Program-made: the position numbers and the translations under genes
NCBI RefSeq assembly: GCF_025766255.1
Contig: NW_026516685.1
Location: 186,001 to 250,000 of the forward strand
Length of the DNA stretch: 64,000 bases
Direction: 5' to 3'
DNA from: Zychaea mexicana
Lineage: Eukaryota > Mucoromycota > Mucoromycetes > Mucorales > Lichtheimiaceae
Shown here: positions 33,371 through 44,401 of the stretch, in pieces
How positions within the stretch are numbered: the first letter of the stretch is position 1
Layout: the number at the start of each line of letters is the position of its first letter
The notes under the pieces: generated by a model
What the model saw: the letters and a program-made list of their open reading frames with translations, nothing else
What the model was told of the DNA's origin: nothing
Database searches by the model: none

Positions 33371-35091
33371 GGCTGGTCCCCAAGAAGCAGTCGATTTTCG
33401 GCGTCGTACTGGTGACATCAGTAGGAAAAAGCATCGTGTGGGATGCAGAAGACGCATCAAGGGACCTAGGGTATACTGCAGACGTGATTGCCAAGCTCAA
33501 GAAACTTCTAGATGAAGGAAGAATACAAGATAACGGCATAAAGGTCATAGCGGTGGTCACCGATTCTGCAAGCTCATACACAGCAGCACGTAGCCGCCTA
33601 CGACGCGAGCGCCGTGATATAGTTTTTCTACCATGTTTTGCTCATCAAGTCAATCTTTGTGTTGCCGATATCCTAAAATCGTTTCCAAGTGTAGAGCGAC
33701 GTATTCAAGAAGCGATCAAACTTGTGGTGGCATTCAACCGATCGTCATTCCTCCTCGACCATTTGATCACTTGCCAAAAATCCAATCCAAACTCAAAAGC
33801 TATTTTGATGTTATTAAAAGCTTACTAAATGCGAAGTTATCTCTTAAGGTAAAGGGATACCTATTGGATCATGGCGTCCATTCAAGATAATTACTTACTA
33901 TCGTGATGGTTTTTAGCAACTGGTTATAGATGCGCATACGAACGACAAACTTAAAGAAAAATTGTCTGACCATGTAGCAACAATCGACGACAATAACTTT
34001 TGGGCCGACATCGAGGGAATTTTATCTATGTTTACACCATTCGCAGTTGGTTTGAACCTGTTGCAAAGCGACAATGCACGATTACACGATGTTGCTACCA
34101 AGTTTGCCACATTCGTTACCCATTTCACAACAAAAAAAAACAACTATGTCAGTACCCTACCTGATCAAGAGCTGCAATCATTTATACTTCGTCTTGAACG
34201 GCGTTGGAACATGTGGGAGCAGCCACTGCTCATTTTATTATGGTATTTGAACCCAAAAATACGTCTTGGGGGCATCAACAGGCACCCTGAACTATCAACC
34301 ACGACAAGGACTGGCAGTATCACCACGCTTCAACTCTTAGAATGGGCGTCCTATTATTACACGTCTTGGGCAAACAAAACTGCGCCAAATATGGTAGAAC
34401 AACTCACCCGCTATGGCTTAAGCTTCCGCCTTTCCACGATGAACTTCTTCAAGGGTTCACTGATATATCATTGTACTGGAGATTGATGGAGCTCGACTTT
34501 AAGGAGCACCAAGAACTTGTTTTTGTTGCGCGACGACTACTGGCAATCGGAATCAACTCAGCCTCATGCAAGCGTTTATTTAGTCAGATGGGCTATAATC
34601 ATAGTCTAAGACATAACAAGCTATTACATCAAACAGTACTCAAGATAGTAAAAGTCAAATCTCAATCAAAGAAAAGAAAGAGGGGTGGCAGCAATGAAAA
34701 CCGAAATAAGCAAGCAGCACCAGCTTTACCTGTGGTATTGTCAGTATCATTGCCAGTATCGTCATCAACCCCAGCATTGTTATCTACATCAACATCAACT
34801 CCATTATTAGCAGTAAATAGTACATCGGCTCCAGAAACACAAGCATCATCAATGTTAGGCATGGACACGCATAGTGACAAGTTCAACGATAACAACGAAG
34901 AACTGACAGTAGAAACGTGGATTGACCTGGTCAATGAATGGTTTGATGATCTTGCAGCTGAAAGTGATGACGATCTAGAACATGTAGAAGACATTGTGGT
35001 CACTAGCTCAACAGCAATTCATCCTGCAGACGATAAAAGGTTCAAATATAAAATATCATCATTAGTCTCTGGGGCTCTACCACAAGTATAA
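33371..35091 (+). pseudogene. hAT transposase, C-terminal part
   Basis: Resumes with LVPKKQSIFGVVLVTS and includes the hAT block VVTDSASSYTAAR...FLPCFAHQVNLCVADI (33412-33828). After a short intron or frameshift it continues through 33962-34486, then in another frame 34342-35091. The C-terminal dimerisation motif is clear: LLAIGINSASCKRLFSQMGYNH with LRHNKLLHQTVLKIVKVK. The last 130 residues are low-complexity Ser/Thr and acidic. It lacks its N-terminal half, which lies at 26743-27620 across the nested insertion. Frame changes near 34340-34490 show it is dead. Confidence 0.8.
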
Positions 35092-35164
35092 AGGATAAAA
35101 GCAACTGCAAAGCATAAAAGCAAAAACAAATAAAGTATATTTAGTTTTTTCGTGCATTTTCGCG

Positions 35165-35215
35165 ATTTTTCATGCATTTTCGCGATTTTTCATGCATTTT
35201 CGCAATTTTTCGATC
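35165..35215. repeat. Subterminal short repeats at the right end of the hAT element
   Basis: TTTTTCATGCATTTTCGCGA-like units repeated about two and a half times. hAT elements often carry transposase-binding repeats just inside their ends. Confidence 0.6.
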
Positions 35216-35262
35216 GCAAAAATTATTTCTCGTTTTTTTTCACCCCATGAATATCCAACACT

Positions 35263-36606
35263 TTTTTTTTTAAAATTAAAATTTCCTTATATGTTAATAA
35301 TGCCAAGATTTATTTATTGACAAAATGGTAATTTATAAAATAGTGTATTTTTATTTTTCGTAAAATTTATTAATTTTATTATTGCTATATAATTAGAAGT
35401 CTATTAAGACCTTTTCAATAATTTATTATGGTAGAGAAATATAAAACAATTACCAGGTTCGGTTTAATTCAATTGTAGATTAAATTCTTTTTGTAATAAT
35501 TATGTAATCATATATCTTTTTCAGAGAGGGATAAAGAACATTAATTATTTATTTAAATTATTATAATTAAGATTAAATATTCTAATTTTTGATTTATGAT
35601 TTATTTTTTTTATTTTTCTTAGACGTTTTAAAAAATCCTAAATTATGAATTATTCTCCATATATATATTTTATATATTGAAAAAGAATTCAATTTTACTA
35701 TTTTATAAAAATATTAGCTTAAATATAATGTATTAGATAAATTATAGTTATTTTTACCAAATTCCATAATATTATGATAAATATTATAGTAATGTAGCAC
35801 CCACTTACTTTTTTTTATTTTTTTGTGCTGTTACTGCTGGTTTTGTGATTGTTTCACACATGCTCTATAACACTAAAACTTCTCTAAATTCTTACCATTC
35901 TTTAACAAATCGTATTGTAAAAAATTTCTACCTTGTGGCCAACATCAACAACCACTTCTTTTATTAACTTATTTAAAGAAATAAAATTTCTCAAGTCGTC
36001 GGGGTTGGTGGACAATCCAGCATAGTCAATTACGACAAGGCGAATTGGGTGAGCCGATTTTGTGATCTTAGTGACCAATCTTGTGTATTGCTGGAGCAAT
36101 CTTCAAAAGTATACTTTTGGGTTGTTGTATTTCCTTCGGCAATTAGGTCATTGGCAGAAGTGTTGCAAGACACAAACACATCTTCGCACAGTAGCTTCGT
36201 CTTCATCTTGTAGATTTTGGAGGTTTACTAGCCTCTTTTTTGTTGACATCGACTCCTTCATATTTGATTTGTGTACGTAGCCAACAGTGCATTTGGTGGC
36301 CATTGACGATTTGACGAGTTGTCGGTACTCCTAAATGTTCGAGAGATCATCCCAAGTAAAGTCTAAACAAAGTAGAAAGATATATATTTTTTATAAAAAC
36401 TCAATAGAGCCGTTACATCAACATCAATACGATAATACCATATAAATTGGTTTTAAAAAAATTGTAAAAATTTAAAAATTCTATTAATTTTTTGTTGTCA
36501 TGATGAAAATAAATTTTTTTTTCTACTCAAATATTTATAAGTATATATTAGATTTTTTAATCATTTTTCTGGTTTTTGATATTATTTTTCTCCCTCTCCT
36601 TCTTTC
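35263..36606 (-). other. A/T-rich stretch with a degenerate coding-like fragment
   Basis: Mostly featureless A/T-rich DNA. On the minus strand from about 36360 to 35902 a frame with shifts reads protein-like: MATKCTVGYVHKSNMKES, then LQDEDEATVRRC, and later RLVVIDYAGLSTNPDDLRNF. Composition here is less A/T-rich than its surroundings. No family recognised; probably a decayed gene piece. Confidence 0.35.
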
Positions 36607-37041
36607 TTCCAGTCTCTATCAAAGATAGATCCTAAAAGTGGAGAGAGTAACAGAGCTTTTCTATAAACAATGTTTATCATATTTATTTTATAAATATCTA
36701 AAATACCCAAAAGGTGGATATAATATTATTTTTATCATTAAAAAAATACCAGCTGGTATTTTTTATATAAAAATTAATGTTATTCTGAAACATTTAAAAA
36801 ATAAATATTTTGAATGTTCCATTCTTTTTTAAAATGATCATCTGATCATTTGCTTATTAATAAAAAATATAAATGTCACCATCTAGTAAATTTATAATTT
36901 TTAAACTCTAATATAATTTAATACTTATATGAAAAATACCAGGGGGTATTTTTCTAATATTAATATTATTTTTAAGATGAGTTTTGCTTATAAAAGTACT
37001 TTGTTTCTTAGATTTAAAATCAAAGATTTTAAAGACTGGAA
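36607..37041. mobile_element. Hairpin-rich miniature element with TTCCAGTC terminal inverted repeats (copy B)
   Basis: Left end TTCCAGTC at 36607, right end GACTGGAA to 37041. The inverted repeat seems to extend outward (CTCTCCTTCTTTC at the left, GGACAGAGAGAG at the right). Internal perfect hairpins: 36741-36764 (24-bp palindrome AAAAAATACCAGCTGGTATT plus TTTT), 36832-36851 (AAATGATCA arms), 36931-36954 (GAAAAATACC arms) and 37013-37033 (TTTAAAATC arms). Copy A (24328-24661) shares the ends, the AAAATACC/GGTATTTT hairpin type and the last hairpin, but not most of the sequence between. Confidence 0.65.
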
Positions 37042-37619
37042 GGACAGAGAGAGAGAGAGAATAAATGTTTTGTTTAAGTTAAAATCAAAGGAAAGAAATG
37101 AAATGGCATATTATTTTTGTTATGATCTTAATATATCTATAGGCATTTAAAATCCCATAAAAATAATTGATTTAAAAATGTTTTTATTTGAAAAAAATAA
37201 CAGATGCCAAGAAATATATTATTATTTTTTCAAAGTGAGATTCTAATTTCTAAATGAGCCCATGACTCTTTATATTTATTGTTTTTTATCTAATTATATG
37301 AAAAATATAAAAAAAGTTATAATAGTCATATGTTTTCCTTTTTTTAAAATTTAAATAAAAGTTTAAAAGTTTGATTTATTTTTGTTTCTCATATTGATGA
37401 GACACATCTATACATTAACATTATTTTACCTTTTCTATATATTTATCATATTTCTTTATTTAATCTTTCTTTTGAAATTAATAAAATTCTTGGGATAAAT
37501 AGTTATTTTAAATTTCCTTTCTTTTTAATGAGAAACATAACATATAGGATGTAAAATTAGAACACTAAAAATGCACTAATTACATATGAACAGAGTTTGT
37601 AAATAAATAACTATAACTA
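37042..37619. other. A/T-rich stretch without a recognised feature
   Basis: A GA-rich run follows the miniature element; the rest is featureless A/T-rich DNA up to the next transposon end. Confidence 0.4.
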
Positions 37620-38510
37620 GGGGTCGCAGTCTGACCCGCGGGTCAAAACCGACCCGTGGGTTGAGGACGGGTCAACGGGTCGGGTTGATGCTTTTCTGAC
37701 CCGCGGGTCAACCCGTCTAACCCTTGACCCGACCCGTAGACCCGTTGTGACCCGTGTATACATATGATATCTATGAGGTACTTGTATTCAAGTAGTCAAT
37801 CTTCTTGTTGGAAAGGATCATTATATTAAAGATGTAGTTGTCAATATGTCTGCTATAGAACTGTAACATAAAACGTACTTTTATTCTTTTTCATTGTGGG
37901 ATCATATTTTATATTCAAAAGTGTAAGATAAGTAAGCTATAAGCAATATATGTAATAGTAGTAAAGAAGTAGCAAAGTAAAGAAGTAGCAATAGTACAAT
38001 GAGAATAGACAATAGAGAGTGGCAGTGAGAGACGAGATTTGACAAAAGACGTAGAAGGAATTAAGAAAAGAGAAATGAAAGAAGAAGGAAGAAATGAAAA
38101 GAAAAGGGAAAAGGGAAAAGGATTACGGGCATTTAAAGGAAGTCGATTTTTAACCACACTTTAACCATTATGCTTTCTTTAATGCATGTGAGCGCAAACG
38201 ATTTCTTTTGTTATGGCACTAACCCTTTACCTTTAAGAATAATCACACAAAACGTAGATATTGCTAGCACTGCTAGGAATTTGCGTGCCATCATCTTAGA
38301 GAGCTGTGTATACATGTAGTTTTGCACTTCCAGTGCTCAAGCTCAGGTTGATTGACACCTCCTTTGTCACCAAATCAAAATCAGTAGTGACCCGTCAACC
38401 CGAGTTTTGACCCGTCGGGTTGAACGGGTCGGGTCGGGTCAGTGTTTTCTTGACCTGTGGGTCAATGGGTCAGACCCTTGACCCATCCCGACCCGTCCAA
38501 TTGCGACCCC
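37620..38510. mobile_element. Non-autonomous DNA transposon with GGGGTCGCA ends and GACCCG subterminal repeats
   Basis: Terminal inverted repeat GGGGTCGCAGT at 37620 and its near complement ATTGCGACCCC ending 38510. The dinucleotide TA flanks both ends (37618-37619 and 38511-38512). About 130 bp inside each end are packed with GACCCG/CGGGTC words in both orientations, G/C-rich islands in A/T-rich DNA. The interior has no transposase, only a purine-rich minus-strand frame judged to be chance. TIR style resembles hAT or Tc1/PIF miniature elements; the flanking TA favours a TA-targeting family. Confidence 0.75.
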
Positions 38511-38512
38511 TA

Positions 38513-39130
38513 ATAGTGAGGATAAGTACTGGCTTCCTCCTTCATAACAAGACCAAGACTACATAATCGAAACATTGCACCCTACATTCATGTCTTACAT
38601 TCAAATGATTCTTGCACCCAAAACAGCCATTTTATCTATGGCTGAAGATCTGGAAGAAGGTAGAAGGAGCAAAAATCTAAATGAATGGGATCTAATGCAG
38701 ATAGAAGGTGTTGAAGATCTCACGTCTTATGCACGAACTCGCATGTGGGAAAGTGCATATTTTTGCTCCATTGTATTTCTAGAAACGCATAAATAGTATC
38801 TGACAGTTTTCATTACCTTCCCGATATTTTCTTGTTGTAACTCTTTCAGACACAATTACCGTTATTCACCTTTTACTTAATCTCACATGAATTAGCGTCT
38901 TAATTCTCTTATGTTTTCTTTTGGTTTTTACCTTTCTATACATAAACACCAATTCCTTACCACAGTAGCTTATGCTAAAAAAGGGATGTTTTACACATGG
39001 AACCAGGTTAAAAAAACTCGTACGCGTAAAAGAGCACTGCCCAAGTGGATGCTCTATCAATTGAATGGCAACACACCCCCGTTGACATCGGCTTAGGGTT
39101 GCAGCTTCCATTACCGAGTATTTATTCGGC
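38513..39130. other. Stretch without a recognised gene
   Basis: One short frame (38575-38796) has no recognisable family. Composition returns toward the genome average here. Confidence 0.35.
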
Positions 39131-39199
39131 CCTCCCCGACATTCAATAAGTATGACGACTAGGTTTCTGAAAACTTCAAGTTTAAGACATCTTCATTTA

Positions 39200-39953
39200 T
39201 GACCCAGCCCTCCAACATCTGCGTATCCAAAATCGCTCTGATCAACCTCTGCACAAGACTCTACTGAATCGTTTTTGGCAGGACCTAGTGGCGCCTCGCA
39301 TCATGTTTCAGCCGTTTTTTGCACGCCTATGCCTTCTCCCTGACCACCCCGGAGGGGGGCACTCTAGCATTTCCTATGACACTCTACAACAATTAAACCA
39401 ACTGATTCCTGCACACCCAGCTATTGCCGAGGACAGCACCACAAAATATCGACATTGTATTCTTAAACAACAACACCCGGAACCACCACTTCAACACATC
39501 GATTGGAATGGAATCTGGAACACACCTATGGATCACACAACCCGCAACATTCTCTTCCGACTATACCATAACACGATCCCTTCTTCTGATCTCTTGTACA
39601 AAATCACCCTTGACTTCATCAACACATCAATATGCCGCATATGTCACCAATATCCAGAAACAACTGCACATATCTTTGTATAGTGCCTGCACAAGAAATC
39701 CATTTGGATCCATGTGTGGCAACACTTTATGCATACAGATTTTAATCTACACTCCCTAACAACATTTCTCTTCACTGGACATAAGCCCTACTATCATCTA
39801 ACCAAAACCACACTCCTACAATTTGTCTCTTTGATCATTTTATGTATATGGCGGGCCCACTGGGAAACCATGTTTCATGACATCCCATTTCACCCCCACA
39901 CAACAATCGCTACTAGAGCGATTGATATTATACACAATCAACTGAATATGTAA
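39200..39953 (+). pseudogene. LINE C-terminal remnant with zinc-binding region
   Basis: A frame open from about 39200 (DPALQHLRIQNRSDQPL) through TTRNILFRLYHNTIPSSDLL to CRICHQYPETTAHIFV, which matches the zinc-binding tail of non-LTR reverse transcriptases (CxxC, then H, then C). An in-frame TAG at 39681-39683 is followed by CLHKKSIWIHVWQHF, where the final Cys of the motif would be. It ends near TAA 39953, followed by an A-rich tail (39951-40020), as expected for a LINE 3' end. It appears to be a different family from the remnant at 21-23 kb. Confidence 0.7.
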
Positions 39954-40522
39954 AAAGTAAAAGAGTTTACAAAAAAAGAAAAAACACAGTAAAAAAAACA
40001 TATTAAAGAAAGTATGAAAAACAGTGGGAAAACCAGTAACAAACATTTATATTTTCTTTTCCCTAATCAAGAAAAAGCGATCAAACCCATAATCAATTGA
40101 ACATACTACCAAACCGCTCTCAAACTCACTACATTCCTATCAATCACCAAGAACATATATACTTCCAGTATCTCCTTAATTATCTTATATCCCCCACACA
40201 CCTTTGAATCGCTAATCACTACCATACCTAATCCTCATACCATCTCCCTCCCTTGAGCTACCTGCAGCTGCGGGGACTTCCCTTCCAATGAACAAGTCCT
40301 CGTAAATAAACTATTTTGGAGGTCCGCCTCTTTTACAAAAATAAAAATAAATAAATGGGATGCACCATCTGAATATCACATGTAAATCCGTTATAAATTG
40401 CCAGAAAGAACATATAACATACGATGTGATGTTTGATAAATACAAATGGAATGATGCTGGGTAAGAATGGCGGAAAAGTAAAGAGGAGGGAGGGAAAGAA
40501 ACGTCACGAAGCGCTTTCTTAT
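39954..40522. other. Intergenic region before SSU72
   Basis: A-rich LINE tail, then unremarkable sequence and the SSU72 3' untranslated region. Confidence 0.4.
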
Positions 40523-41464
40523 TTAGAAATAGGCAACGGTATGAAGCAATGGGTAATTCAAATTCTTTGTAGCAAAGGCATCTATGATCCCACCGATTTC
40601 TGCGTCTATATCTGTGGATGCTTCGATCTATAATTAACATTATAGCTCGGTTAGCTTTTGCAAAACAATTAATATCAAGACAAAATTTTCGTACCATTTG
40701 AGCGAGCTGCAAAATCGCTCTTCCTCCTAATAATGCATCTTCGTGATTATCTCTAATATCCACATTCAAAACATGCGTACTTGTGTTATATCCTTGACCA
40801 CGATTTGACAAATCTAGGAATAAGGTGATATGTTGATTGAGTAAATCATCCATTACTATCTTCACCATGACTACTATGTCGCCTTACCTTCCACCACTGC
40901 ATCAAAGCAACGTTCTTCACAAGTGATGATAACGTCATACATTTCATGAGACTCTTGCCATCGCTGTGGTGCTTCCTTTACTTTCCGGTTACGGTCTAAC
41001 ATGGTTAATAATCCATTTTGCGTATAACTGTGTTATTGCATAATCAATATAGATGAGTTTCATGATACAATGTGTTCGTGTGTATATGTATCGTCATAGG
41101 ATTGAGTTGAGAAAGAACTCTTACAGTTGAGAGTCTTTTTGCTTCAGTTCTTGATAAACTCGATCGTACGGTGTACCAAACGAATAGATATTAGGCTTGT
41201 CAATGGCTGGACCGGGAAGACGTACCATGCTACCCGTACCATATGAAGAGACATCAAAGCCTTTCTTGCTAATTTACATATGACGAACAAATCCACGATA
41301 AAAAAAAGAAACAAAAACAGAGTGAATCCTAATGCCCTCAAGTCGAAACTAAATTTTCCCTTTATTCTCATTTCATATAATGGCAGTGGTTGATACCTCA
41401 GCACATTATGAGCCTCCATGGATCGGTTTTGATTACTAGCACAGATCACTGCATATTTGACCAT
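40523..41464 (-). CDS. SSU72: SSU72 RNA polymerase II CTD phosphatase, five exons
   Basis: Minus-strand exons: 41464-41397, 41268-41125, 41027-40888, 40855-40695, 40627-40523; joined length 205 aa. The N terminus carries the CX5R active site CASNQNRS (Cys8, Arg14) and the SSU72 signature [10 protein letters not shown]. Later blocks are [29 protein letters not shown] and the C-terminal HTVAYF. SSU72 removes phosphate from Ser5 and Ser7 of the Pol II CTD and belongs to the cleavage/polyadenylation machinery. Length is close to that of other family members (about 195-210). Intron 3 as modelled (40887-40856) is only 32 nt, far shorter than the others; reading through it meets a TAG. Confidence 0.93.
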
Positions 41465-41673
41465 TGTATAATATGTAATAGTATCGAGAGAAGAATATGT
41501 GTTGAGGAATTATAATAGGAGAGAAACGCACACAAAGCCGCACTTGGCGACCAATGGTGTGGATTTCCTTTTTCAACATACAACGCGCTTAGCGTTTTAG
41601 CGGAGAAAGATGCCCATAGTAAGCTCCCAGCACTCTTTGTTTCGCTTTACGTGTACCACTACTAAACTTGAAA

Positions 41674-43271
41674 ATGGCATCGATCAAAGAACTTCAAACC
41701 TCGCAAGAATTCCAAGACTTGCTGTCGCAATCGGGAAGCAAGCTGGTTGTTGTCGACTTTTATGCAACTTGGTGGTATGAACAAACATATTTTCTATCTT
41801 ATTTTCTACGTATCATATTAAAATACACGTAATAGTGGTCCTTGCCACATGATTGCCCCCTTCTTTGCACAGATTTCGGCAAAGTATCCCAATGTTCAAT
41901 TCGCAAAGGTATATAAACGAAAGAAATGGAAGTACATACGCATATAAACTGCCTGACTTGGTATAACTAACGCTAAAGGCTCATGGCTAATTAGGTCGAC
42001 GTGGATCGTTTAAGGGTAACTTGATACAAGATATATCAAACTGAATAGTAGTACTATTATAAAGTTTTACGTAAGTGGGATTATGATAGAAGTCCGTTAC
42101 TGATACTACAATTCAATACTAGGATGTTGCAGCTGCTTGCAAAGTGACAGCCATGTAAGGAGCAGTTCGGTGATAGAAAGGAGTGAAAGAAAATGAGATA
42201 TCTGAACTTACACGACTGTATCTCATAGGCCCACCTTCCAGTATTTTAAGTCAGGACAAAAAGTCGCCGAACTTAAAGGCGCCAGTGCAGGTCAAATTGA
42301 ACAATTGGTCAAGAAACATCAGGGTGAAACTGCCAGTGGTAGTGACGGTGATGGTAGCAGCGGCAGCAAAAGCAACTACGGCATCAGTGGTCATGTAATG
42401 ATAACTTACTTTCATCCAATTCTAACTATAGTCATTCTACCAGGACAATCATTAACTAACTATATCCTATATATTCAGTCTGATATAACCGATTATATTA
42501 CGCCAAACCAAATGGATGCGCTGAACCAACAGGATGAAAACAACGTAAAGAACGTATTCAAGTCAGACGACTCATTCCTCGAAAGTGACGTCGACGAACA
42601 ACTCATTATCACTGTACCTTTCAATCAACCTGTCAAAATCCATTCCATCAAACTCAAGGCAAAGAATATTGGTAAATAAACGCCTTTAAGGTATACAAGA
42701 TATCATGTATACTAAGCTACATCACTATATATTTCCAAAACTCCCTCCTCAAACCCCACATTTAGCCCAAGCACCCAAGACCATCAAGATCTATGTCAAC
42801 CGACAAAATCTCGGTTTTGATGAAGCCGACTCTGTAAAGGAAACACAGACAATTGAATTAGAACCAAAAGATTTTGAAGAGGATGCCGTCGTCAATTTAC
42901 GTTTTGTCAAGTTCCAGAACGTCAATACACTTGTGGTACTGTATTAATAGAGATCAATGAGGGGAGGAGTGGAGATATCCATGATCCAAGAGCAAAGAAT
43001 TCTTCGCATATACAACTGAGCCCAATTAACCCTTTTGGCTTTCCTTTTGTAGATATTCGTTCAAGATAACCAAGAAGATGAGGAAACGACACAGATTCAG
43101 CAAATTGTCTTTATTGGGTAAATAAGAAGTTTTTAACTAATCTGGCAGTTTCTGGAAGACTAAAGTAAAAGAAATACAAGTGCAGTTGATTAATCGGATC
43201 TTTTTTCTTACAGATCACCTATTGAGGCCACAAACATGGGTAATCTGAAAAAGGGCGATGAGGAGGAGTAG
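41674..43271 (+). CDS. Thioredoxin-PITH domain protein (TXNL1-like), nine exons
   Basis: Exons: 41674-41774, 41836-41908, 41995-42015, 42123-42154, 42229-42394, 42479-42671, 42766-42935, 43053-43117, 43214-43271; 292 aa. The N-terminal thioredoxin domain (1-105) has the redox motif WCGPC at 33-37, split by intron 1. A Gly/Ser linker (about 115-130) leads to the PITH domain (about 135-285) with VKIHSIKLKAK, NLRFVKFQNVNTLVIFVQ and SPIEATNMGNLKK. This layout and length match TXNL1, a redox-active 26S proteasome cofactor whose PITH domain docks on the lid. A proteasome role is inferred from the family. Exons 3 and 4 are tiny (21 and 32 nt). Its start lies 210 bp from the divergent SSU72 start, so a shared promoter is likely. 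Confidence 0.93.
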
Positions 43272-43479
43272 TAATCAGGAAGAAGATGGAAGAAAAGCAG
43301 CAGATGGAGATGGTCTCCACTACATTGATTTTTATGCTATTCATTATAAGGATGACAAATGTAATACAGGGGACCAGCAGCAACAAAAAAAAGCCAAGAA
43401 TAACAATGTGGATTAGATATATATGAAATGTCTATTATACAAAAAGCAATTTCTTTTCGAAAACGTGCATGATGGTTGT

Positions 43480-44401
43480 TTATAATTGAAGAGGAGGAAA
43501 ACCGATTTGAGGGAGACGAGGCAGAATACCGACGTACTAAAATTTATCATTTAAGAGGTAGAGACTTCAATACACACGTAAATCATACACCTCAATGAGC
43601 CCACATCCTCTGCCTCTATCAGCGATATACACACACACACAGAGAGAGAGAGAGAAAACCTACCACAATAGCCCAACCCAGTACACCAAAGAAACAGCCA
43701 GAGACAAGTTCGAAATGACCGTGAAAGTAGACGCTAGTAACGATCAACATCCACCACCACAAGATCAAAAGGCCAAACACCGCCTTGACTGACAACCAAG
43801 GCCAACCGTTCTGTTGTCGTATCCGTTGAACGGTCGGAATTGAATAAAATGCCCAAGCGATGGCCTCCTCCCACAAAAACAGACTTGAAAGGATCAACAA
43901 GACACAGTGGCCGGATACGTCGTGTCCACCACCCCACTTGCCACCGGCCCGTTTACATGCTGCTTGCTGATATACACTGAGCAGCATATCGCCACCCGTA
44001 CCGCCAGTACACTGTCCGCCTGTAGCCACAAACACACGTTCGATAAAGCTTGGACCAAGCAGCCATTGCGTCATAATATACCAGTATGCGCTGATCATGA
44101 CGTAGCGCGCTAATCCGCGCTCATACGATTGTTTGCGAGATTGCACAAAGTACAAGAAGAGCATGTACACCACCGTTGTCCAAAACCATCCGAGTTTGAC
44201 AAAAAGAACATTGAATAAATTGCGTTTGTTGGTGAAATAGCTGACGGGTGCTCGGCCGAGTAAAGAGTATAGATATGACATAAAGACGGTGAGGATATAG
44301 AATGATACAGCGAATTTCTGGTGTGGCTGTAGGGAATGTGTAATAAAGGCATTCAGCCTTGCAAGCAATGGGCTGTTATTGCTGTCTGTTGGTAGTGGCA
44401 T
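43480..44401 (-). CDS. FIT family ER membrane protein (FITM2/Scs3-like)
   Basis: Two exons on minus: 44401-43664 and 43536-43480, phase 0, 264 aa. Six or so hydrophobic segments are visible. The FIT signature is present: HDVSGHCVLLILSSLFLWEE (about 160-179) and a second His-containing segment YFHGHFELVSG (about 224-234). These two His residues match the proposed catalytic pair of FIT proteins, described as ER acyl-CoA diphosphatases needed for lipid droplet emergence. The intron carries an (AC)n(AG)n microsatellite (43629-43654). The last exon (YVGILPRLPQ...) is chosen because it splices in phase and ends in a short polar tail. Confidence 0.85.

Larger units (their letters stand above)
26499..35262 (+). 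mobile_element. hAT transposon split by a nested insertion
   Basis: Transposase pieces at 26743-27620 and 33371-35091 on the same strand are separated by a nested insertion. Candidate imperfect terminal repeats: AGTATTGGACA at the left (from 26500) and AGTGTTGGATA, as the complement of the right end (to 35262). The flanking 8-mers are T-rich and only similar, so the target duplication is not clear-cut. Short direct repeats of TTTTTCATGCATTTTCGCGA (35165-35215) form a subterminal array at the right end. The element boundaries are less certain than the transposase identification. Confidence 0.55.

Noticed and set aside
23640..37600. Mitochondrial DNA insertion (NUMT), suggested by extreme A/T content and hairpins
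   Set aside because: No mitochondrial genes were seen, and the coding content is hAT, DDE-chromodomain and Rep, which are nuclear mobile-element proteins.
37915..38157. Minus-strand ORF inside the GACCCG-rich transposon
   Set aside because: Low-complexity purine-rich DNA; no transposase motifs.
40856..40887. Read-through instead of an intron in SSU72
   Set aside because: The unspliced frame meets a TAG within six codons and the conserved downstream protein is in the spliced phase.
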